Below, in pieces: positions 16,102 through 23,849 of a DNA stretch of 64,000 bases. The notes beneath the pieces were generated by a model that saw nothing but the letters and a program-made list of their open reading frames with translations, made no database searches and was not told the origin of the DNA. How positions within the stretch are numbered: the first letter of the stretch is position 1; the number at the start of each line of letters is the position of its first letter. This DNA comes from DYFT01 sp041695085 (lineage in GTDB: Bacteria > Bacteroidota > Ignavibacteria > UBA10030): NCBI GenBank assembly GCA_041695085.1, contig JBGFRO010000003.1:124001-188000 (forward strand), written 5' to 3'. Made by a program: the position numbers and the translations under genes.

Positions 16102-18759
16102 TTAATTCCCTTGGGCAACGACGGGACGACGCCGCGCACCAAGGCTCCAAACATACGTTTGAAGCGCCTTAATTTGTTCGTGGGCATCTCCGCCGAAGAC
16201 GGTCTCATCCGGCCCCTTTCCTTCGTAGAAAAATGATGGCATGCGCGTTCCCGGTTGAAGTTTGGAAGGATCCAACAGCCAATCGTTGATCCACTCCGGT
16301 TTGAGGCGGTTTGCCGCAATAACAAGATTCGGTGCGAGGTCGGAGGCGGAAACTTCACCCGGACGAACAGTGCCCGTTGGATGACACTTCGCACACTGAT
16401 ACACATCGAAGAGTCGTTTCCCCGGCGCCAGATATTTTTCATCGACTGCAAACGAAGAATAATCGCGCAGAGACAATTCTAATCTGGAGAGACCGAGGAA
16501 ATATTTGGTGATGATGCCGATCTCCTCATCGGTCAGACTGAACGTCGGCATGCGAACCTCTAACCATGGGCGTATCGTGGTCGGGGATTTCAAAAATGCA
16601 TACAGCCACTGTTCCTGCACTTTCGCTCCTTGACTTTCGGGAAGCGGTGGCGGACCCAGACCGGCCTCTTCGTACTTCGCTACAAGATAGCCACCCCCTT
16701 CCTCCAGCGTGTGACACTGAACGCAGTTGTAATTCATGGTCAAGCGTCTTCCCGCCTCGATGTGTTGCATGCGTTTATCGAACGGATGCTGATATGCGGG
16801 CAGCGGAACATCACGTGTCATACTGATGAGAAACATCCGAATCAGCGCGATCTCTTCATCATTGAAGGAAAAGACCGGCATCTTCTGCGCAATGCGTTCA
16901 GTTTGATATAATCTCGCATTCTTGAGTTTTCCCCACACCCATCCAGCCCACGTACGCTTGACGGAGACAGTTCCGTCTTCATGCTCGATGTAGTCTTCCT
17001 TTGACATCTTCGGAAGCTCCCTCGTGTCACCGTAATCCATTTGCTCATACTTCTTACGGCCAAAATCCGAGAGGGCAACGCTGACCTTCCCCTCGTTTTC
17101 CATCCCTTTGATAGCGTGACAACCTGCACAACCGTATTCGCGTATCAGTCGGTCGCCTCGCTGGATCTTCGCTTCATCATGTAAAGCAAGATTTACTGAC
17201 GGGAGCGACTGAGCATCCTTCTGTCCCATTAAGTAAGCTACAAGGTGCCGCGCTTCGTCGTCTGTGAGACGAAGGCTTGGCATACGCGCTTCCGAATTGT
17301 AGTGACGCGGGTTCTTCAGCCAGTCGAACAACCAATCGGGGGAGACTTTGCTGCCAACACGAGTCAATTCCGGCGCAATGTCGTAGCTTGTGCCACGCGC
17401 CAACCGAACGGTTTGGTCATCACCCAACGTGTGGCACGCCTGACATCCGACGCTCTCAAAGAGACGCTTTCCCTGCTGCGCGCTCCCTCCTCCATACGCG
17501 CCGCGGCTGCGTATGGGTCGATAGTCGGATTCTCCTGAGATCTTGACCAAATACGCTGTTATCGCTTCCGCCTCTTCATCCGTCAACTTGAAATCCGGCA
17601 TTCGTGTATGCGGATTGTACTCTTTCGGATTTTTCACCCAGCGATAGATCCATTCCGGCGACGTTTTGCCCGTCAGGTCATTCAGCGGCGGGCCGATTTT
17701 CGGAACGTCCGTGTATCCCTTGATTTCGTGACATCCGAAGCAACCCGTCTCAAAAACGAGCTGCTTTGCTTTTGTAAACGGTTTGGCATGCTTCAGTACC
17801 AGCTCATTCGAATGACACGTGTTGCACGTTGCGTAGACATCGACGCCCCTTAAGAGAGGGGTTTCCCAGTAGCGGTCGGCGTCGCCATGGGCGAATCCTT
17901 CCGTAAGAGCTGGACCTTGACCACGATGACAGGGCGTACAGCCGAATGTTTCAGGATTGTGCTTCGCCAATAGTTCAGGAACCGGATGTTTGGTAAATGG
18001 TTGAGGAGCGTCTTCCATCAACTCATCGGCCCATCCCATATGACACGTTTGACAGCGATCGATGCGCGCCTTGATTTCGTTAAAAGGAGTGAACTCAAAG
18101 TCGTTCAGCATGACCTGCCGAATCTGCACCGGTGCAGATGATGTCCGCTGGATTTTCAGATCGAGGGCATTGACCTCCGCCATCATCCTGTTGTAAGCGG
18201 ACTGGAGACTATCGACCATGCCGATGTACCGGTTGAGGAGAACATCAACCTCTGCAATCTTTGCATTCAATGTCTCCATTTCAGCCGCGTAACGGGCAAT
18301 ATCTGCATCATGCCCTTCCAGCTCCTTCCTCAAACTCGACGCATCCTTTCCCTCTGCGAGAGCTTTCTTGTAGGCGTAATAGGTCGCATCGGAGCGACTG
18401 CGGGCAAAGCGCCATTCGCGGGTCGCAATGTCAAGATCCTTTTGAAGATCTGTTTTCTGATCGAGGGCGTTGAGGTACTCTTCGGAAGAAAGTCCCTCTT
18501 TTGCCTTTTGCAGTTCCGCGACTAAGTCGGCAACCGTGGCGGAATCGATTCGGGCTTGAGCTTCCGTCCGGAGCGAGTCGAGCCTCTGCAGGACGAGGTC
18601 GTTATATCGGCGTTGATATTCCTTCCAGGGTCGACGGACACTTACCTCATCCCATACCGACCACATCGTGCCGAGGAAAAGAATGGTGCTGAAGATCAGG
18701 TAGTATTTGCCGTAACTTCGCTGCTCGACCGGGATTCGAGCTCGTTGTTCAAAAAGCAT
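16102..18759 (-). CDS. Membrane-anchored octaheme cytochrome c with coiled coil and tandem cytochrome c domains
   Basis: 885 residues. One membrane anchor (about 19-36) is followed by a charged coiled-coil region (about 45-205). Eight CxxCH heme sites lie at 236, 274, 312, 340, 439, 544, 679 and 789. The last five each sit in a class I cytochrome c domain, with an R-M-P or K-M-P methionine as sixth ligand (M387, M493, M627, M737, M840) followed by L-T-D-E-E-like helices. The first three are clustered about 38 residues apart. It takes the place of cytochrome c1 in this bc complex and may also replace a soluble cytochrome c. Periplasmic location is inferred from heme attachment. Confidence 0.9.
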   Translation of the reverse strand: MLFEQRARIPVEQRSYGKYYLIFSTILFLGTMWSVWDEVSVRRPWKEYQRRYNDLVLQRLDSLRTEAQARIDSATVADLVAELQKAKEGLSSEEYLNALDQKTDLQKDLDIATREWRFARSRSDATYYAYKKALAEGKDASSLRKELEGHDADIARYAAEMETLNAKIAEVDVLLNRYIGMVDSLQSAYNRMMAEVNALDLKIQRTSSAPVQIRQVMLNDFEFTPFNEIKARIDRCQTCHMGWADELMEDAPQPFTKHPVPELLAKHNPETFGCTPCHRGQGPALTEGFAHGDADRYWETPLLRGVDVYATCNTCHSNELVLKHAKPFTKAKQLVFETGCFGCHEIKGYTDVPKIGPPLNDLTGKTSPEWIYRWVKNPKEYNPHTRMPDFKLTDEEAEAITAYLVKISGESDYRPIRSRGAYGGGSAQQGKRLFESVGCQACHTLGDDQTVRLARGTSYDIAPELTRVGSKVSPDWLFDWLKNPRHYNSEARMPSLRLTDDEARHLVAYLMGQKDAQSLPSVNLALHDEAKIQRGDRLIREYGCAGCHAIKGMENEGKVSVALSDFGRKKYEQMDYGDTRELPKMSKEDYIEHEDGTVSVKRTWAGWVWGKLKNARLYQTERIAQKMPVFSFNDEEIALIRMFLISMTRDVPLPAYQHPFDKRMQHIEAGRRLTMNYNCVQCHTLEEGGGYLVAKYEEAGLGPPPLPESQGAKVQEQWLYAFLKSPTTIRPWLEVRMPTFSLTDEEIGIITKYFLGLSRLELSLRDYSSFAVDEKYLAPGKRLFDVYQCAKCHPTGTVRPGEVSASDLAPNLVIAANRLKPEWINDWLLDPSKLQPGTRMPSFFYEGKGPDETVFGGDAHEQIKALQTYVWSLGARRRPVVAQGN

Positions 18760-18783
18760 ACGGATCCTTTTAGCTTCCGAGCA

Positions 18784-19686
18784 TTAGACGTTAAACCAAG
18801 GGGTCACCCAAACGTACTTCACGGGATTCAGACCGATGATTGGAGGACCGAGCCTCAAGAGAATCTTGATCACCACGCCCACCATCGTCAGAAACAAGAA
18901 CGCAACGATAGTATACCGCAACGGTCCCAGCTTCCTCATAATCTCCGTGTTGCGTTTCATCATCCAATAAAAGGGGATGAGCGAGTAAAAGCCCAACACA
19001 AGGACACCTCCGAAGATGAAAGCAAGCGGATTCAGTGAATTGTCCGGCAGACGGGTGGGAATACCGATCATCTCTGACAGGTCCACATTCGTCAGCACAG
19101 CGACGTAGTGAGGATCCCATTTCTCCCACGGCCAGAAAAAGTTCCAGCCGGGTCCACGCATGAATGTTCCCAAGACAATGAGAGCTACCCAGAGGATCAA
19201 GAAACCGAAGCAAAACGTGAGGATGGCAAATTTGCGTTCTTTGAACGTGTAGTACCCACTCCCCTTCTCATTGATGTCCACATACGGTATTGCCATCAAG
19301 CCAATAATTATGAGCGTGGGGAGAACGACGCCGGCAATCCACGGGTCGAAATAAACGAGAAGCTCCTGAAGTCCCAAAAAATACCATGGAGCTTTTGAGG
19401 GGTTGGGGGTAAGCGCTCTGTTGGCCGGCTCTTCAAGCGGCGCGTCGAGGAACACGGACCAGACGACGAGAACGGCCATCACCACAATGCTCATCAAAAA
19501 CTCCACGCGGACGAGATAGGGCCATACTTGCACCTTGTCGTCCATTTTGGCTTCCTCGGGGACCTGCTGTGAGTCGTTCTTCTTCGCCTTCACCCAGGCA
19601 AGCCACGTAAAGAAAATGACCGACACCAACAGAAGGACAATCGGGATATTGTCCGGCTTCGAGATGATCTCAAGAAACTGTTGCAT
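18784..19686 (-). CDS. Cytochrome b C-terminal subunit (subunit IV-like) with APWY quinol-site motif
   Basis: 300 residues. One N-terminal span (about 14-32) is followed by the three helices of the cytochrome b C-terminal domain and two further spans. The Qo-site motif, PEWY in most bc complexes, reads A99-P-W-Y102. Loss of this glutamate is known in complexes using low-potential quinones, so menaquinol is likely. It binds no heme itself. It follows the cytochrome b N-terminal subunit by 42 bases, a b6f-like split arrangement. Confidence 0.88.
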   Translation of the reverse strand: MQQFLEIISKPDNIPIVLLLVSVIFFTWLAWVKAKKNDSQQVPEEAKMDDKVQVWPYLVRVEFLMSIVVMAVLVVWSVFLDAPLEEPANRALTPNPSKAPWYFLGLQELLVYFDPWIAGVVLPTLIIIGLMAIPYVDINEKGSGYYTFKERKFAILTFCFGFLILWVALIVLGTFMRGPGWNFFWPWEKWDPHYVAVLTNVDLSEMIGIPTRLPDNSLNPLAFIFGGVLVLGFYSLIPFYWMMKRNTEIMRKLGPLRYTIVAFLFLTMVGVVIKILLRLGPPIIGLNPVKYVWVTPWFNV

Positions 19687-19728
19687 GCTGATTGGTCTCG
19701 TAAACGTTGATAAAGGAAGAGAAGATGG

Positions 19729-20511
19729 TCAAAAGTTTTTCTTACCGGTGTCGGGACCGGAGATACCGCCATCCTTCCTCACGCGCCAGAAGTGAACAAT
19801 CATAAAGATCATTGCGATCAATGGAAGGAAGATGCAGTGGCCCACGTAGAAGCGGAGCAACGTCGGAGGCCCGACTTCCGTGCCTCCGAGCAGGACAAAG
19901 CGCACGTCGTTATCGGCACGTAAACCCAACTCCGGTCCAAACGGACCTTCATGTCCCAAGAGGGGAGTTGCGCGGGCCATGTTCGTTCCCACTGTCACTG
20001 CCCAGATGGCAAGCTGATCCCACGGCAGCAGGTAACCGGAGAAACTTAGCAACAATGTAAGAACGAGGAGGATGACACCGATAACCCAGTTGAACTGACG
20101 CGGGGGTTTATAGGAACCGGTCAGGAATACGCGAAACATATGCAACATCACCGTCAGCACCATCGCATGCGCAGCCCAGCGATGCATGTTGCGGATAAGC
20201 GGTCCGAAGGGGACGTCGTTCATCAGGTACTTCATGTCCTCGTACGCATACTGGGCGGTTGGACGATAGTAAAACATCAGGATGACGCCGGTGATAGTGA
20301 GAACAATAAAGAGGAGAAAGGTGATACCTCCCATGCCCCACGTGTAGCCAAGGTTGGTTGCGTGGCGTGGAACGCGTACGGGATGAAGATGCAGAAAAAC
20401 GTTGTCGACAATTTGAAGCGCGCGATTGCGCTGGGTGTCTTGATATGAATGGCGGAAGATCGACTTGTAGACCTCCGTCTTTCGGAATTGGTTGCGTAAT
20501 TGCGTCAGCAT
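19729..20511 (-). CDS. Cytochrome b N-terminal subunit (b6-like)
   Basis: Quinol-oxidising subunit with two b hemes. 260 residues, four spans. Heme ligands H110/H124 and H225/H240 have the b6 spacing; HRWAAHAMVLTVMLHMFRVF and GYLLPWDQLAIW match b6 closely. The cysteine that binds the extra heme c(n) in b6 and in Bacillus QcrB is glycine here (G59, before MGGITF), so that heme should be absent. A long N-terminal amphipathic region (1-45) precedes the first span. Lies between Rieske and the C-terminal subunit. Confidence 0.93.
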   Translation of the reverse strand: MLTQLRNQFRKTEVYKSIFRHSYQDTQRNRALQIVDNVFLHLHPVRVPRHATNLGYTWGMGGITFLLFIVLTITGVILMFYYRPTAQYAYEDMKYLMNDVPFGPLIRNMHRWAAHAMVLTVMLHMFRVFLTGSYKPPRQFNWVIGVILLVLTLLLSFSGYLLPWDQLAIWAVTVGTNMARATPLLGHEGPFGPELGLRADNDVRFVLLGGTEVGPPTLLRFYVGHCIFLPLIAMIFMIVHFWRVRKDGGISGPDTGKKNF

Positions 20512-20525
20512 CGCTCTCTCCTTGC

Positions 20526-21155
20526 TTAGCCTTTATACTCGAGGAAGGATCCCGGCTTTCCCCACTCCCCTTTTTCGTACAAGAACTTGACGCTCCGGTC
20601 GATCTCAAGCTGACCGTCATCGGCGATGCCGACATACGCTCGCTCAAGTGGACGGGGCGCCGGACCTTCGAAATTGATGCCCGTCTTGTAGAACCCACTG
20701 CCGTGACAGGGACATTTGAATTTACTATCGGAAGGCAGCCAGCGAGGTGTGCAACCCAAGTGGGTGCAGATGGCAATGATTGCGTAGAAACCATCCCGCT
20801 CACGGACGATCCAAACGCGCTGTTCGTCTTTGAACTTTTCACTTACCTCACCAACGACGTAGTCTTCAGGTCGTCCGGCTTTGAACTTGGTCGGTGGCTC
20901 AAACAAAACGCGGGGGAACATATAGCGCAGAGCGCCAATGGTGGAGGTCACAATAAAGCCGAAGAACGCCAGCCATCCCCCAACCCAGAGAACGTTGCGG
21001 CGGTTCATACGCCAGATGCCCGGATCGTCGTCCGGCGCGCGGTCCTGTTTCGGTTTGCGTGGGAGAGGCGTTTCAGAGATGCGGGTCGCAGCAGAAGAAG
21101 CTGGCGGGGCCGGCGTTGCGGTTTGGACAGCTTCGTTGGTAGATTGATCCGCCAT
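20526..21155 (-). CDS. Rieske iron-sulfur protein of the bc complex
   Basis: Holds the [2Fe-2S] cluster that takes one electron from quinol and passes it to cytochrome c. 209 residues: proline-rich N terminus, one membrane anchor (about 55-76), then the cluster boxes C130-T-H132-L-G-C135 and C148-P-C150-H151-G. C135 and C150 can form the usual disulfide. The 50-residue cytosolic N-terminal extension with many A, P, T and D residues is longer than usual. Confidence 0.94.
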   Translation of the reverse strand: MADQSTNEAVQTATPAPPASSAATRISETPLPRKPKQDRAPDDDPGIWRMNRRNVLWVGGWLAFFGFIVTSTIGALRYMFPRVLFEPPTKFKAGRPEDYVVGEVSEKFKDEQRVWIVRERDGFYAIIAICTHLGCTPRWLPSDSKFKCPCHGSGFYKTGINFEGPAPRPLERAYVGIADDGQLEIDRSVKFLYEKGEWGKPGSFLEYKG

Positions 21156-21252
21156 CGAATTGTTCCTTCAGTGCACGAAACTGAGATTGATCAGAAAGGA
21201 AAAACACCACCACGATATCGAAAACGGAAGGGCCCGAAGAGTCGTGCCGCAT

Positions 21253-21567
21253 CTACGCAGCTGCACTCATCTCCTCCACTCGCGGGACCATATCGATTGT
21301 CTCCCACGGACAATACTTCGCACAGAGCTTGCAGCCGATGCACACCTCTTCATCAACCACGACGATCCCGTTGACACTCACGAAGCCGTGCTCTTCAGGA
21401 TTCTCAGGACCGGGAACTTTGTAGAGGCAGTCGACGGGGCAGAACTCGATGCACACCTCACAACCCGTGCACCCCTCTGGATGGACAATCGCGACGAGTG
21501 GCGATTTCTTCTTCTTTTTCGCGACTGGTTGGGGTGCGGCAGGCTTTAGCGCTGATGTTTCCGTCAT
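21253..21567 (-). CDS. 2[4Fe-4S] ferredoxin at the head of the respiratory operon
   Basis: 104 residues. Cluster motifs are C33-x2-C36-x2-C39-x3-C43-P and C76-x2-C79-x2-C82-x3-C86-P, with an extra C47. A lysine-rich N-terminal stretch (18-21) precedes the fold. It is cytosolic and about 100 bases ahead of the Rieske gene under the same promoter. A ferredoxin is not a standard part of a bc complex; it may serve assembly, or give electrons to or take them from the quinone pool. Function not established from sequence. Confidence 0.88.
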   Translation of the reverse strand: MTETSALKPAAPQPVAKKKKKSPLVAIVHPEGCTGCEVCIEFCPVDCLYKVPGPENPEEHGFVSVNGIVVVDEEVCIGCKLCAKYCPWETIDMVPRVEEMSAAA

Positions 21568-21623
21568 TTAGGCAACATTCATCGAGTGGTTTGTTCGATC
21601 ATACCGCTTTCGAATTGCGCCAA

Positions 21624-21652
21624 AATATACAAAAGCAGGTTCCGATTGTCAA
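21624..21652 (-). promoter_or_regulatory. Promoter of the respiratory operon
   Basis: On the minus strand TTGACA (21652-21647), 17 bases, TATATT (21629-21624). Start near 21617, about 50 bases before the ferredoxin ATG. Consensus quality suggests strong constitutive expression. Confidence 0.78.
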
Positions 21653-21947
21653 GAATAATTCCGAGAATCATTCCTACGAATTCCGAGATTGTGGAACTTC
21701 TCCACAACCGGTAGGTCGGACCGCGAGGCCAAGTTGACCGACGACACAGCCTCCACATTTTTCAACTCAACTCACTCTCAGAAGCCTCTCCTGCTCTGGC
21801 TTCACCACGATGAAAGAGCAAGGTTCTTCCGACAAAAGCTCACATCACATTGCGCGGCGTCTCAACCTGCGAGCCTCGATCTTTTCTCCAACCTCGACAG
21901 ATCTGAACAGAAGAGAATACCACATTTGAGCATACTTTCCCCTCACC
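21653..21947. other. Intergenic region between the respiratory operon and bshC
   Basis: No gene seen. It holds a 43-base element with CCTAC (21673-21677) and GTAGG (21711-21715) ends around a TTGTGGA/TCCACAA hairpin (21689-21707). The rest (21716-21947) shows nothing I can name. Confidence 0.4.
21673..21715. repeat. Short palindromic element (CCTAC...GTAGG)
   Basis: Inverted ends CCTAC/GTAGG enclose a 7-bp stem TTGTGGA/TCCACAA with a 5-base loop. No T-run follows on either strand, so it is not a standard terminator. A related GTAGG...CCTAC element lies on the other side of bshC. Confidence 0.35.
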
Positions 21948-21976
21948 TTGCAGTCTCATCGACAAAGTAGTATATT
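21948..21976 (+). promoter_or_regulatory. Promoter of bshC
   Basis: TTGCAG (21948-21953), 17 bases, TATATT (21971-21976); start near 21983. This excludes the TTG at 21948 as the bshC start and supports ATG 22035. Confidence 0.65.
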
Positions 21977-22034
21977 CCGACCGCTTTTGAGCCTTGCCTT
22001 AACTCCCTACCGATCAATTCGGACACCGGAATCA

Positions 22035-23675
22035 ATGAACACCATCGACTATCGTGACCTTCCTGCCGGCGATGACTCGTTTTCTTCCCTTTTTGTTGAC
22101 TATGTTACGGATTATCCGAAGGTCGGGGAGTTCTATAGCGGCAACTTTCGAAGTGATGCCGATTGGCGTCAGGTAATAAACCATATAACGGAGCGCTCTC
22201 TCGATCGCTCCACGCTTTCACAAATCCTGACAGCTCAGAATAGGAATTTCCATTGCGGCGTCCGAACGCTTGCAAATATCGATCTGCTCTTGAATGACAA
22301 TACACTGGCCGTCGTCACAGGCCAGCAAGTGGGCCTTTTCACCGGTCCACTCTACACTATCTATAAGACTCTCACCACACTCAAACTTGTGGACAAGCTC
22401 TCACAAAAGTATCCAGCCTACCACTTCGTTCCCATCTTCTGGCTGGAGGGAGAAGACCACGATTATGAAGAGGTCAACTCAATCCGGCTCATCAATCAAG
22501 CAAATGACATAGTGACATTTTCGTATGAGCTGCCTGATAAGACACTCGACCGAAATGTAGGAGCGGTGGGCCAGCTTCAGTTTGGTGAAAGCATCGAATC
22601 CCTTTTCGCCTCTCTTGAAGAGGCTTTGCTTCCGACTGAATTCAAACCGAAGGTCCTCCGTCTCTTCCGCACCGCCTATCAGAAAGGAATGACCTTCAAT
22701 AAGGCTTTTGTGCATTTGATGAACGTGCTTCTCGAAGATTCGGGGTTGATCTTTTTAGATCCTCATGATGTAGAGATCAAGAAACTCTTGGCTCCCCTTT
22801 TCAAGCGCGAGCTGAATGAGACGCCGAAATTCTGCCAACTCGTCATCGATCAGAGTGCGGAGCTCGAAAAGCAATATCACGCACAGGTTAAACCGAAACC
22901 ACTCAACCTGTTTTATTTTCATCACGGAGGCCGATTTCTTCTCGAACCGCGTTCCGACGGCTACTCTCTCAAGGGCACACGCCAACATCTCAGCAAAGAA
23001 GAGGTCCACGCTGCCGTGGAAACGAATCCGGAACGATTTAGCCCAAACGTTGTGCTCCGGCCGCTGTGTCAGGATTGGCTCCTTCCCACCGTCGCCTATG
23101 TCGCTGGTCCCGCCGAAATCGCCTATTTTGGTCAACTCAAACCCTTGTATCATGAAATCAAGATTCCGCAACCCATCATCTATCCACGCGCGAGCATCAC
23201 GATCATCGAGGAAAAGGTTGAAAAAGTATTGAATAGGTTCGACCTTCAGCCGATTGAGTTTTTTCGAGATGTGGAGATCGTGAAACAGAAAGTGGCTGGT
23301 CTCGTTTCGGAGATTCATTTGGACGAAGTGTTCGGTGGGACGCGCGCGTCACTTGTGGAGACGCTGGAGGGGATGCAGGTTCCCCTTGAGAAAATCGATC
23401 CGACGCTGATTGGTGCGCTCGATAACACGAAGAAGAAGATCGCCGGATTGATCGACGGATTAATGGAGAAGGCGATCGCAGCCCAGAAGCGTCAACACGA
23501 GGTGTCGCTCCGACAAATCGACAAGACTGCTCATCACATCTATCCCAACGGCGATTTTCAGGAGCGGCAACTTAATGTGCTGCACTTCCTGAACAAATAC
23601 GGAATGGAATTTCTGCGCTGGCTGTACAGCGAAGTGAGTATCGAAACCTTCAAACATCAACTTATTAAGCTATGA
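22035..23675 (+). CDS. bshC: Bacillithiol biosynthesis cysteine-adding enzyme
   Basis: BshC joins cysteine to glucosaminyl-malate in the last step of bacillithiol synthesis; Chlorobi make an N-methyl form. 546 residues, normal for the family: Rossmann core with TGQQVGLFTGPLYTIYKTL, FWLEGEDHDYEEVNSI, LRPLCQDWLLPTVAYVAGPAE and the coiled-coil C-terminal arm ending in FLNKYGMEFLRWLY. The open frame extends to 21948, but that overlaps the promoter, so ATG 22035 is used. Single gene; bshA and bshB are not in the window. Confidence 0.93.
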   Translation: MNTIDYRDLPAGDDSFSSLFVDYVTDYPKVGEFYSGNFRSDADWRQVINHITERSLDRSTLSQILTAQNRNFHCGVRTLANIDLLLNDNTLAVVTGQQVGLFTGPLYTIYKTLTTLKLVDKLSQKYPAYHFVPIFWLEGEDHDYEEVNSIRLINQANDIVTFSYELPDKTLDRNVGAVGQLQFGESIESLFASLEEALLPTEFKPKVLRLFRTAYQKGMTFNKAFVHLMNVLLEDSGLIFLDPHDVEIKKLLAPLFKRELNETPKFCQLVIDQSAELEKQYHAQVKPKPLNLFYFHHGGRFLLEPRSDGYSLKGTRQHLSKEEVHAAVETNPERFSPNVVLRPLCQDWLLPTVAYVAGPAEIAYFGQLKPLYHEIKIPQPIIYPRASITIIEEKVEKVLNRFDLQPIEFFRDVEIVKQKVAGLVSEIHLDEVFGGTRASLVETLEGMQVPLEKIDPTLIGALDNTKKKIAGLIDGLMEKAIAAQKRQHEVSLRQIDKTAHHIYPNGDFQERQLNVLHFLNKYGMEFLRWLYSEVSIETFKHQLIKL

Positions 23676-23740
23676 TGGGTCATCGCATGAATGGAGATGG
23701 AAAGAAGGAGATTGTGCCGCAAGTCCGATTGACGCGTTTT

Positions 23741-23811
23741 GTAGGTTCGAGATTCGAGGAAATCAGTTTGTTTCCGCAACTCCACGCTGATGGGGTAGCG
23801 ACCCGACCTAC
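23741..23811. repeat. 71-bp palindromic element between bshC and the ABC ATPase gene
   Basis: Ends GTAGGT (23741-23746) and ACCTAC (23806-23811) are exact inverted repeats, and the inside can fold further (GGAAA with TTTCC). It lies between two convergent genes and shares the CCGACCTAC word, in inverted orientation, with the element upstream of bshC. It may be a MITE or REP-like repeat. The 65-codon frame crossing it (23672-23869) does not look like a gene. Confidence 0.35.
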
Positions 23812-23849
23812 AGTGTGCATAGCCACGCCGTTTCGATCTGTTTCCAACG

